From: DATELY01 sp035276085
GTDB taxonomy: Bacteria > Pseudomonadota > Gammaproteobacteria > Steroidobacterales > Steroidobacteraceae
Length of the DNA stretch: 9,010 nucleotides
NCBI GenBank assembly: GCA_035276085.1
Contig: DATELY010000228.1
Coordinates: 1 to 9,010, forward strand
Direction of reading: 5' to 3'
A program made the translations under genes and the position numbers. Each line of letters starts with the position of its first letter. The stretch's first letter is position 1. This document shows positions 1-4,971 of this stretch, in pieces. The notes beneath the pieces are model-generated. The model did no database searches. It was given only the letters and a program-made list of their open reading frames with translations, and was not told the origin of the DNA.

Positions 1-50
1 TCACTACTGCGCTGAAACGTCGGTCCCTGGCTTGCAAAATTGCACGACAC

Positions 51-83
51 GAGTGCAAATATGCAAACCTGACACCGAGTGCA
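51..83 (-). repeat. Left copy of 33-bp inverted repeat
   Basis: This 33-bp stretch is the exact reverse complement of 722-754; identity stops abruptly on both sides. Read on the minus strand it begins TGCACTCGGTGTCAGG and ends TTTGCACTC. It supplies the replaced C-terminus of the truncated hicA gene, so it arrived after that gene. It may be the end of a small mobile or REP-like element; that part is inference. Confidence 0.85.
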
Positions 84-111
84 CCGCCAGGCTGCCGGCA
101 GCCTGGCGGTG
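82..111. repeat. Perfect 30-bp palindrome at hicA breakpoint
   Basis: The 15 bases 82-96 are the exact reverse complement of 97-111, with no loop. One arm encodes the native HicA residues His-Arg-Gln-Ala-Ala. The other arm runs Gly-Ser and then into non-HicA sequence. It overlaps the 33-bp repeat by two bases. It could form a cruciform or an RNA hairpin. Confidence 0.85.
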
Positions 112-179
112 GAACTCAAGCCCCAGCGCTTTTAATCGCCGAGTGATGTCGCGATAACGAAAGCCGGCGAGCCGCCCCA

Positions 180-398
180 TCAGGTGGCCACGATCACGGG
201 ATAGTCGAATGACTCGGCCACGGTGGGCAGCTGGGTGCTGCTCTGGGACTCGATCAGCTTCTTGGCCACGTCGCGCGCGATCTCGATGGTCTCCTGAATC
301 GTGCGCCCCTGGGCAATCAAGCCTTGCACGTCATCGCTGGTGGCGAGATACACGCCTTCCGGCAGCTTCTCGATGTGCAACTGAATCATGTGTTCCAT
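180..398 (-). CDS. hicB: HicB-family (DUF1902-like) antitoxin
   Basis: This 72-residue protein has the compact HicB antitoxin fold: an initial beta strand (IQLHIEKLPEGVYLATSDD), the VQGLIAQGRTIQETIEIA segment typical of the partial RNase-H-like HicB domain, and a helix (ARDVAKKLIES). It has no C-terminal DNA-binding domain. In full systems of this kind the DNA-binding job could fall to the separate XRE regulator that lies just upstream here. A good ribosome site (AAGAGG) precedes the ATG at the right distance. The gene order, regulator then antitoxin then toxin with 4-base or overlapping junctions, marks one former operon. The antitoxin frame is intact although both neighbours are broken, so it is now an orphan with no working partner in view. 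Confidence 0.75.
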   Translation of the reverse strand: MEHMIQLHIEKLPEGVYLATSDDVQGLIAQGRTIQETIEIARDVAKKLIESQSSTQLPTVAESFDYPVIVAT

Positions 399-402
399 GC
401 GA

Positions 403-646
403 TCACCTCTTTTTGCGGCCGGTTTGCATCAACACGCCTTCGAGCATCTCCATGACGAGCTTCTGCTTGGCCTTGGGCAGGGCGGTGGAGGCGCTCGATC
501 TGCTGCTGGAGCTTCGGGGTCGGGCCGCGCTTGCCGGCACCGCTATTTAACCCCAGAAGTTCATCGCCGGCCACGCCGAAGAGCTGGGCGAGCTTCGGCA
601 GCAGGGACACCGGCATCCGCAGCTGGCCGACCTCGTAGCAGGACAA
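403..646 (-). pseudogene. XRE-family regulator, 5'-truncated and frameshifted
   Basis: From SCYEVGQLRMPVSLLPKLAQ through LFGVAGDELLGL the protein is the second half of a Cro/C1-type helix-turn-helix domain. The first helices are missing and an in-frame TAG lies just before the TTG at 646. After QQQIERLHR the frame is lost: one extra base in the GGG run near 480-482 (plus strand) shifts it. Correcting this gives the natural ending LPKAKQKLVMEMLEGV, then LMQTGRKKR and a TGA at 403-405, four bases before the hicB start. The gene was therefore the first of the hicBA operon and has at least two lesions. If read without correction, the frame runs on through an unnatural tail to 386. Confidence 0.75.
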
Positions 647-708
647 CTAGGACACCCACCAATTTCTTCACAATTGAGGGCAGACGAGGACACCCATCGA
701 TCTTATAG

Positions 709-734
709 TGCACTCGGTGTCTGCACTCGGTGTC
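709..734 (+). repeat. 13-bp tandem duplication
   Basis: TGCACTCGGTGTC occurs twice head to tail (709-721 and 722-734). The second unit is the start of the right 33-bp inverted repeat copy; the left copy has only one unit. Confidence 0.85.
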
Positions 735-754
735 AGGTTTGCATATTTGCACTC
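722..754 (+). repeat. Right copy of 33-bp inverted repeat
   Basis: This is the exact reverse complement of 51-83. Together the two copies bracket about 640 bp holding the hicB gene and the hicA and xre remnants. Confidence 0.85.
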
Positions 755-791
755 TCCAGGTATGTGGTGCGGACCCCGCAGAATCGGGTTC

Positions 792-810
792 AAACGTCCG
801 CTCCTGGCCG
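792..810 (+). repeat. Short dispersed motif, copy 1
   Basis: This 19-bp segment (core ACGTCCGCTCCTGGCCG) matches 4977-4995 at 17 of 19 positions, and a looser version (14 of 17) lies at 15-31, all on the same strand and all outside intact genes. It may be a remnant of an intergenic repeat family or of an IS end; chance cannot be excluded. Confidence 0.35.
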
Positions 811-874
811 TCAGCAGTCTCCAACCCTACGGTCTCAGCCACGGCTCAAACCCACAGTTCCCGCAACGCGAACG

Positions 875-1621
875 TCACACCGCGAACCCTACAACGAGCT
901 CATCCCGCAACCACTGAGCGAGCAGTTCACCCGCGATCCTGACGCCCTCGGCGTCGCCCTCGGCTTCGATCAGCGTCGAGCAGAGCGTGCCGAACGTTCC
1001 GCCTTGGCGGACGTGAGCGATCGCAGCGGCCTCCGTCGCGTCGAGCGTGCGAAAGCAGGACGTGAATTCCCTGCGCCATACGAGAACGGCGACAGGCTGC
1101 GGTAGCGCTTCGACAGGCGGTGGCGTCTTGCTGGATGAGAGGGCGGACCAGATTGCGGTGGAGTTTGTCAGCGCCTGTCCAAGCCGTAGTGTCGGTGTGA
1201 ATTGGAGAATGGCACGATGCCAATCGATCGTAGTCAGCGATTGCGGTGATGCCGGTTCGCTGTCCGGGCCGACAAAGGCGGACGCGAGTGCGAGATCCAG
1301 CCACGCGAGTTCAGCGACTTCGGGATCGTTTGGATAGAGCGTCTGAAGCGTTCGCGGAAAGTCGGTGCCGTAGTTGTCGAGCGTCCAATCGTGCGGCGGT
1401 GTCTGGTCGATGTGTTGAGCGGCTGCGAAACGAAATGCATCGTCACCCAGCCATGCCATCGTGCGCTCGAACTTGTCCGTGAGGCACGCCATGAGCTGTG
1501 TGCGGTAGTTGTTCTGGTAGACATCGAGTCCCGCCCGCGCCGCTGGTCCAAAGCAACGCTCAGCAGTGTCATCGCCCCTCAGCCAGGCGCGCATCTCGCG
1601 TTGCAGCGTCAGGAGCGTCAT
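875..1621 (-). CDS. bufC: HvfC/BufC-family (DUF2063) partner of MNIO enzyme
   Basis: This 248-residue protein begins with the DUF2063 signature: LQREMRAWLRGD, then GLDVYQNNYRTQLMACLTDKF at about residues 31-51, then WTLDNYGTDFPRTL at about 79-92. Proteins of this family work next to DUF692 enzymes, probably recognising the precursor peptide and presenting it for modification in the cytoplasm. The ATG overlaps the bufB stop codon (ATGA), so the two are translationally coupled and probably made in equal amounts. It is the last gene of the bufA2-bufB-bufC operon. Length is normal and the frame intact. The C-terminal half (VLVWRREFTSCFRTLD and onward) resembles the second domain of the family. 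I am confident of the family; the partner role is from family knowledge. Confidence 0.9.
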   Translation of the reverse strand: MTLLTLQREMRAWLRGDDTAERCFGPAARAGLDVYQNNYRTQLMACLTDKFERTMAWLGDDAFRFAAAQHIDQTPPHDWTLDNYGTDFPRTLQTLYPNDPEVAELAWLDLALASAFVGPDSEPASPQSLTTIDWHRAILQFTPTLRLGQALTNSTAIWSALSSSKTPPPVEALPQPVAVLVWRREFTSCFRTLDATEAAAIAHVRQGGTFGTLCSTLIEAEGDAEGVRIAGELLAQWLRDELVVGFAV

Positions 1622-2451
1622 GCTGCGCGTCGCTCGAGTCGGGCTCCGATCGCGCGTGCGATCTCGAGCTCGGCGAGTACCTCTCCGAGAGGCGGAATGC
1701 GGTCGTCACGCTCGATCATCGTTGCGACGTACCCGACGCGTTGCATCGCGCGTTCGTAGAGCGACCACACCGCCGCGTTGACGGGAGCGTCGTGGGTGTC
1801 GATGAGCAAGCGTTCGCCCTGACTGTGGCCGGCCAGGTGAATCTGGCGCACGCGTGAAGCGGGAATGCTGTCGATGTACGCGTCCGGATCGAAGCCGTGA
1901 TTCGTTGCGCTGACATAGACGTTGTTGACGTCGAGCAGCAGATCGCAGCCCGTGCGCGCACATATCGCCTCGAGAAACTCCCATTCGGTGAGCGCGGACT
2001 GCACGAACGTGAGGTAGCTCGACGGATTCTCGATCAATAGCGTGCGGCCGAGCAGGTCCTGTGCGATGTCGATGTTCGTACACACGAGGTCGAGCGCTTC
2101 CTCCGTATACGGCAGCGGCAGCAGATCGTGTGAGTTGAATCCTTCGATGCGCGTCCAGCACAAATGATCGGAGACGAACAGCGGCTCTACGTCATCGACG
2201 AGGGCGCGAAGGCGCTTCAAGTAGGCTCGATCCAGTCCGTCCGCGGACCCGATCGACATGGACACGCCATGCAGAGCGACGGGATGACGCTCGCGAACAC
2301 GGCGCAAGACGTCGCGTGGCCGGCCGCCGTCGATCATGAAGTTCTCGGAGATCACTTCGACGAAGTCGACGTCCACGGCGCCGTTCAGTAAATCCGAGTA
2401 GTGCGGCGGACGCAGGCCGAGTCCGAAGCGCGGGAATGTCGATGAGTGCAT
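1618..2451 (-). CDS. bufB: MNIO-family (DUF692) bufferin maturase
   Basis: This 277-residue TIM-barrel protein belongs to the multinuclear non-heme iron-dependent oxidases (DUF692). Bufferin relatives convert cysteines of a precursor peptide into copper-binding heterocycles (thiooxazole in described cases). Conserved blocks with likely metal ligands are visible: VEVISENFM (E36), ALHGVSMSIGS (H61), VSDHLCW (D95, H96), LIENPSSYL (E141), LLLDVNNVYVSATNHGFDP (D174, N176), QIHLAGH (H205, H209), LIDTHDAPV (D218, H220) and MIERDD (E247). I chose the ATG at 2451 because the family starts near the FGLGLRPPHY block. A frame-compatible ATG at 2475 lies at the edge of a GC hairpin and lacks a ribosome site. 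The gene follows bufA2 and overlaps bufC by four bases. No sign of damage. Confidence 0.93.
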   Translation of the reverse strand: MHSSTFPRFGLGLRPPHYSDLLNGAVDVDFVEVISENFMIDGGRPRDVLRRVRERHPVALHGVSMSIGSADGLDRAYLKRLRALVDDVEPLFVSDHLCWTRIEGFNSHDLLPLPYTEEALDLVCTNIDIAQDLLGRTLLIENPSSYLTFVQSALTEWEFLEAICARTGCDLLLDVNNVYVSATNHGFDPDAYIDSIPASRVRQIHLAGHSQGERLLIDTHDAPVNAAVWSLYERAMQRVGYVATMIERDDRIPPLGEVLAELEIARAIGARLERRAA

Positions 2452-2475
2452 GTTGCCTTGCCTCGCTAGAAACAT

Positions 2476-2504
2476 GTGCCGGCCAGCACGAGGCCGGCCG
2501 GCAC
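2476..2504 (-). promoter_or_regulatory. Stem-loop between bufA2 and bufB
   Basis: GTGCCGGCC (2476-2484) pairs with GGCCGGCAC (2496-2504) across an 11-base loop, about 8 bases after the bufA2 stop on the transcript. There is no strong U-run behind it. It therefore looks more like an mRNA 3'-end stabiliser or partial attenuator than a full terminator, which would favour the peptide message over the enzyme message. The role is inferred. Confidence 0.55.
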
Positions 2505-2511
2505 GCTGCGC

Positions 2512-2775
2512 CTACTTCTTCTCGGTGAGGCTCCCGCCGGCGGCGGTGCATTCCTTCGCCGTCATCGCCTTGAAGCCGTGGCCCTTGCAAGAGTTCTGCC
2601 CCTTGCACTCGTTCTGCGATGTCTTGCAATCGGACGACCCTTTGCAGCTGTTGACGCCGTAACAGTGCACGGCATCTCCCTCGGCAGCGGCCACGGGCGC
2701 CGTCACTGAGATTGCGGAAAGAGCGAAGAGAGCAGCGGAGGCTGCGATACTCGCAGCGGATTTCAGGGTGGACAT
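2512..2775 (-). CDS. bufA2: BufA2-type bufferin precursor peptide
   Basis: This is an 87-residue exported Cys-rich peptide. Residues 1-30 form a signal peptide (hydrophobic AASIAASAALFALSAI, cleavage likely after APVAA). The mature part carries six cysteines (C38, C44, C50, C57, C63, C76) in the CYGVNSCKG / DCKTSQNECKG / QNSCKG pattern of the BufA2 group, with a final cysteine in AKECTAAGG. Bufferins are modified by the neighbouring MNIO enzyme and bind copper in the periplasm. I placed the start at the ATG at 2775: AAGGAG lies 9 bases upstream and the signal peptide follows directly, whereas an in-frame ATG at 2826 is only a few bases beyond the predicted -10 element and would spoil the signal peptide. 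It is the first gene of its operon, behind a SigF-type promoter. Confidence 0.9.
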   Translation of the reverse strand: MSTLKSAASIAASAALFALSAISVTAPVAAAEGDAVHCYGVNSCKGSSDCKTSQNECKGQNSCKGHGFKAMTAKECTAAGGSLTEKK

Positions 2776-2816
2776 GCGTCGAATCTCCTTGAGCTTTGCC
2801 GACGTGGCATCGCTCA

Positions 2817-2842
2817 TTCGGCGCACATGTGCGTGCGGTTAC
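2817..2842 (-). promoter_or_regulatory. SigF-type promoter of bufA2-bufB-bufC
   Basis: On the minus strand GTAACC is followed by exactly 16 bases and CGAA, the -35/-10 pair I recall for Caulobacter SigF. It starts seven bases after the nrsF stop codon and lies about 42 bases upstream of the bufA2 start. The spacer contains the 12-bp palindrome CGCACATGTGCG. The sequence around the -10, CGAATGAGCG, is identical in the sigF promoter. Confidence 0.85.
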
Positions 2843-2849
2843 AACTCCG

Positions 2850-3491
2850 TCACCAACGGAGCAGTCGCGGACCGACCAGCGCACCCAGAAGCGTCGCGAG
2901 CCCGATGCCGAGCGAATACCACGTCAGCACGAACATCGCCGACACCTCGGGGCAGTGCAGGCAGTAGAGCAATGCGGCCCACGCGCCCGCGCTCAAGCCT
3001 GCGGTTGCGCCGGCCGCACGCAAGCGCGTCGGGGCAAATCGACGATAGGACCAGAGCAGGCCCACGAAGATCGGTAACGACAGTATCAGCACGATCCACG
3101 GGCAGAGCTTCCAGCTTTCGCCCAGCCACATCGCAAGCATTGCACTTTTGGGCGCATACGTGAGCTCGGCGATGCAGATGCCGGCCAGCAACAGAATCGG
3201 CACGGCGAGCAGCCAGAGCCAGCGCAGGCTCTTCGCATCGGGACGCGCGAGATTCGAGGTCGCGGACACTGCGACGATGCCGAGCGACGCCGTGTATACC
3301 CACTTCATCCACAGCGGGAATCCTCGCAGCGCCGCCCCCAGATCGGGGCGCAAACCCAGCACTGCTACGATCAACAACATCGTGACCACCGCGCCGCCGA
3401 TCATGCCCAAGGCAATCCGCTGGCCGACAGCGTGACGCGACACGGGCCTCACGGTCACCACGAGCGATTGAATCAGCTCTTCGGTCTTCAT
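2850..3491 (-). CDS. nrsF: NrsF-family (DUF1109) membrane anti-sigma factor
   Basis: This 213-residue integral membrane protein has about six hydrophobic segments (roughly residues 27-47, 63-78, 90-110, 131-147, 161-176 and 186-206) after a short cytoplasmic N-terminus (MKTEELIQSLVVTVRPV), the layout of the NrsF/DUF1109 family. NrsF holds its cognate ECF sigma factor at the inner membrane until a signal frees it. Four cysteines are present: C106, C130 (in WKLCPW), C177 and C180 (in YCLHCPE). C130 and C180 fall close to the two cysteines reported to matter in Caulobacter NrsF (about 131 and 181, from memory), so they are the likely sensing residues. The ATG overlaps the sigma-factor stop codon (ATGA), which gives coupled synthesis of the pair. 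Confidence 0.92.
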   Translation of the reverse strand: MKTEELIQSLVVTVRPVSRHAVGQRIALGMIGGAVVTMLLIVAVLGLRPDLGAALRGFPLWMKWVYTASLGIVAVSATSNLARPDAKSLRWLWLLAVPILLLAGICIAELTYAPKSAMLAMWLGESWKLCPWIVLILSLPIFVGLLWSYRRFAPTRLRAAGATAGLSAGAWAALLYCLHCPEVSAMFVLTWYSLGIGLATLLGALVGPRLLRW

Positions 3492-4027
3492 CGCTTGCCT
3501 CCGCGAATGCGAGCGGCAAGTGCTTTGAGTCCCCGATGGACGGACACTTTGACGTCCGATTCGCCGATACCGGCCTGACGGGCAGCTTCCGCAACGCTGA
3601 GGCCTTCGAGGTGTGTGTTGCGAATGGCGTTTGCTTGTTTCGCGGGCAGGGTGCCGAGCAGACGCTGCACATCCATCTGCGCGACATCGGCATCCTCGAA
3701 GCCTTCCTCGATCGATAGCTCATCCAAATCCTCGACGGGGCATTCGCGCTGCCGGCGCCGGAAGTAGTCGATCATCTTGTAGCGCGCGATTGCGAACAGC
3801 CAGGCCGAGAACATCCGGCTGCGATCGTAGGTTGCGCGGCGAGCATGCACGGCAATCAGCGTGTCCTGAACGAGGTCTTCGACATCATCGGCGGCCGAGC
3901 GGATACGACGCCGGAAGAAAGCGCGCAGCAACGGCACGAGCGCGCTCAGCAAGGCAGCATGCGCCGCTGCATCGCCGTCGAGCCCGTGGACCATCAGATC
4001 TCGTAAGTCTCGCTCGCTTGCCAGCAC
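3488..4027 (-). CDS. sigF: ECF RNA polymerase sigma factor, SigF type
   Basis: With the GTG start at 4027 the protein has 179 residues, normal for this ECF group. Region 2 spans about residues 25-92 (DDVEDLVQDTLIAVHARR, then FSAWLFAIARYKMIDYFRRR); region 4 spans about 121-175 (LLGTLPAKQANAIRNTHLEG, then LSVAEAARQAGIGESDVK and VSVHRGLKAL). The frame stays open to 4165, but residues encoded upstream of 4027 are not sigma-like and lie across the predicted promoter of the gene itself. TAGGGG at 4034-4039 is a fair ribosome site for the GTG at 4027. The first ATG at 3994 would cut into region 2 approaches. The sigma factor presumably reads the three GTAACC-N16-CGAA promoters found here, including its own. 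Confidence 0.9.
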   Translation of the reverse strand: MLASERDLRDLMVHGLDGDAAAHAALLSALVPLLRAFFRRRIRSAADDVEDLVQDTLIAVHARRATYDRSRMFSAWLFAIARYKMIDYFRRRQRECPVEDLDELSIEEGFEDADVAQMDVQRLLGTLPAKQANAIRNTHLEGLSVAEAARQAGIGESDVKVSVHRGLKALAARIRGGKR

Positions 4028-4033
4028 ATGCAC

Positions 4034-4039
4034 CCCTAC
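4034..4039 (-). promoter_or_regulatory. Ribosome binding site deciding sigF start
   Basis: TAGGGG on the minus strand, six bases before the GTG at 4027 and only about eight bases downstream of the predicted -10 element. It supports a short leader and the 179-residue form of the sigma factor. Confidence 0.5.
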
Positions 4040-4046
4040 GCGCTCA

Positions 4047-4072
4047 TTCGCAGCTCGCGGGCTTAGGGTTAC
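4047..4072 (-). promoter_or_regulatory. SigF-type autoregulatory promoter of sigF-nrsF
   Basis: GTAACC, 16 bases and CGAA on the minus strand, about 20 bases upstream of the sigF start. It predicts positive autoregulation. It is back to back with the bufA1 promoter; the two -35 elements are 42 bp apart across an A/T-rich stretch containing a run of seven A. Confidence 0.85.
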
Positions 4073-4114
4073 ACGCGAATCTCCCAAATCCAAAAAAAGA
4101 TTTTCGACGCGGCT

Positions 4115-4140
4115 GTAACCGGATGGGGTGTCTTCCCGAA
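4115..4140 (+). promoter_or_regulatory. SigF-type promoter of bufA1-doxX
   Basis: GTAACC (4115-4120), 16 bases, CGAA (4137-4140) on the plus strand, giving a leader of roughly 45 bases before the bufA1 ATG at 4191. Confidence 0.85.
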
Positions 4141-4190
4141 CTGGCAAGCGAGGCCGCAAGGCCACCCGTTCATACCTAGGAGATCACGTC

Positions 4191-4460
4191 ATGTCGAATC
4201 ATGCTGCATTCGCCGCGGCGTTGGCGTTTGCGCTCGTCACGAGCGCCGCCCACGCGGATACGGGCGATAAGAAGACCACGGAGAAATGCTACGGCGTTGC
4301 ACTGGCGGGCAAGAACGATTGCAAAGCCGGAGCCGGCACGAGTTGCGCGGGCACATCGCGTGTCGACTATCAGGGCGACGCCTGGAAGTCGGTGCCGGCC
4401 GGCACCTGCACCCAGATCAAGACGCCGAAAGGCAACGGCTCGTTGACGCCGAAGAAGTAA
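4191..4460 (+). CDS. bufA1: BufA1-type (DUF2282) bufferin precursor peptide
   Basis: This 89-residue exported peptide has a signal peptide at residues 1-22 (hydrophobic AAFAAALAFALVTSAA, cleavage likely after AHA) and four cysteines in the DUF2282 pattern: EKCYGVALAGKNDC (C33, C44), SCAG (C52) and GTC (C73). Members of this family are copper-buffering peptides after modification by an MNIO enzyme. I chose the ATG at 4191, which has TAGGAG about 8 bases upstream. An in-frame codon at 4128 lies inside the predicted promoter. No dedicated BufB/BufC pair lies on this strand, so its processing presumably relies on the pair at 875-2451. The peptide differs clearly in cysteine number and spacing from the one at 2512-2775, so they are not recent duplicates. 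Confidence 0.9.
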   Translation: MSNHAAFAAALAFALVTSAAHADTGDKKTTEKCYGVALAGKNDCKAGAGTSCAGTSRVDYQGDAWKSVPAGTCTQIKTPKGNGSLTPKK

Positions 4461-4471
4461 CTCCAACGCGG

Positions 4472-4499
4472 CATCGGCTGGCTGCAGCGCCGGCCGATG
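4472..4499 (+). promoter_or_regulatory. Stem-loop between bufA1 and doxX
   Basis: An 11-bp stem (4472-4482 with 4489-4499, one G-U pair) closes a 6-base loop TGCAGC just after the bufA1 stop. No U-run follows. Its place matches the hairpin behind bufA2, suggesting mRNA stabilisation or attenuation that favours the peptide. Confidence 0.6.
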
Positions 4500-4513
4500 T
4501 CGCTCCACAGCTC

Positions 4514-4519
4514 AAGGAG
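4514..4519 (+). promoter_or_regulatory. Ribosome binding site deciding TTG start of doxX
   Basis: AAGGAG five bases before the TTG at 4525. No in-frame ATG occurs until deep in the protein, so TTG is the best start. Confidence 0.6.
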
Positions 4520-4524
4520 CGCCT

Positions 4525-4971
4525 TTGCCGCGACTCACTCAGCCTTATGCCCGATTGGCGGATTGGCTTCAGCGACGCCTGCCCGATGCCTTGCTGCTAT
4601 TCACGGCAAGGATCGGTATCGCGGCGGTCTTCTTCTTGTCAGGCCGCACCAAGGTGACCGGCCTACTCGAGATCACGCCCGAAGCATATGAGCTGTTTCG
4701 CAACGAATATGCAGTGCCCCTGCTTTCGCCGTCGCTCGCCGCGCACCTTGCCACGTATTCGGAACATCTTTTCCCGGTGCTGCTCGCGTTCGGATTGTTC
4801 ACGCGTGTCGCTGCTGCCGGGTTGCTCGGCATGACGCTCGTCATTCAAACCTTTGTCTATCCAGACGCTTGGTCCACACATCTGAGCTGGGCGGGACTCC
4901 TGTTGCTGCTCATGGCACGCGGCGGCGGCGCGTGGTCGTTGGATCATGTGCTCGCGACTGAACGTCGCTGA
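4525..4971 (+). CDS. bufD: DoxX-family membrane protein, BufD-like
   Basis: This 148-residue protein has the DoxX layout of four membrane segments: residues about 25-40 (LLFTARIGIAAVFFLSGRTK, the typical first helix with its SGRTK end), 78-95, 98-112 and 120-132 (HLSWAGLLLLLMARGGG). DoxX proteins of bufferin loci (BufD/HvfX) sit in the inner membrane; their job is not settled, but a redox or electron-transfer role has been suggested for the wider family. Here the gene follows bufA1 by 64 bases and shares its SigF-type promoter, rather than closing the bufABC operon as it often does. It starts with TTG behind a strong ribosome site. Family assignment is firm; the BufD name rests on context. 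Confidence 0.85.
   Translation: MPRLTQPYARLADWLQRRLPDALLLFTARIGIAAVFFLSGRTKVTGLLEITPEAYELFRNEYAVPLLSPSLAAHLATYSEHLFPVLLAFGLFTRVAAAGLLGMTLVIQTFVYPDAWSTHLSWAGLLLLLMARGGGAWSLDHVLATERR

Larger units (their letters stand above)
4..180 (-). pseudogene. hicA: Truncated HicA-type toxin gene with foreign C-terminus
   Basis: The first 30 or so residues (MGRLAGFRYRDITRRLKALG, then LEFHRQAAGS) read as the N-terminal half of a HicA mRNA interferase, the toxin partner of HicB. After Gly-Ser one expects the His-containing catalytic strand. Instead the frame runs into a palindrome and a 33-bp dispersed repeat, giving an unrelated tail that ends in VSAQ at a TAG, 58 residues in all. The catalytic His region is missing, so the product should be inactive. 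The ATG overlaps the TGA of the upstream antitoxin gene by one base (TGATG), as in a translationally coupled toxin-antitoxin pair. Identification rests on the N-terminal pattern and on the HicB neighbour; I am fairly sure of it. Confidence 0.7.
647..874. other. Non-coding junction with short repeats
   Basis: I see no credible gene between the xre remnant and bufC. The left part is a patchwork: GGACACCCA occurs at 650-658 and 688-696, a CAATT/AATTG inverted pair lies between them, then come the 13-bp tandem and the right 33-bp repeat. From 755 to 874 nothing is clear except a 19-bp motif near 792-810 that recurs at 4977-4995. No strong terminator for the bufABC operon is visible. Confidence 0.55.

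Noticed and set aside
51..754. CRISPR array or integron attachment sites as explanation of the repeats
   Set aside because: There are only two inverted copies around coding remnants, with no regular spacers, and no attC-like paired sites or integrase are visible.
561..842. Open frame of 93 codons on the minus strand across the repeat region
   Set aside because: It is made of repeat and junction sequence, has no ribosome site and shows no recognisable domain.
674..1105. Open frame of 143 codons on the plus strand
   Set aside because: It overlaps the 3' end of bufC on the other strand, is Arg-rich as expected of a GC-rich antisense frame, and shows no domain.
2839..3723. Long minus-strand frame of 294 codons across nrsF and sigF
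   Set aside because: It lies in another frame over two well-supported genes, and its Arg/Ala-rich composition is that of a shadow frame.
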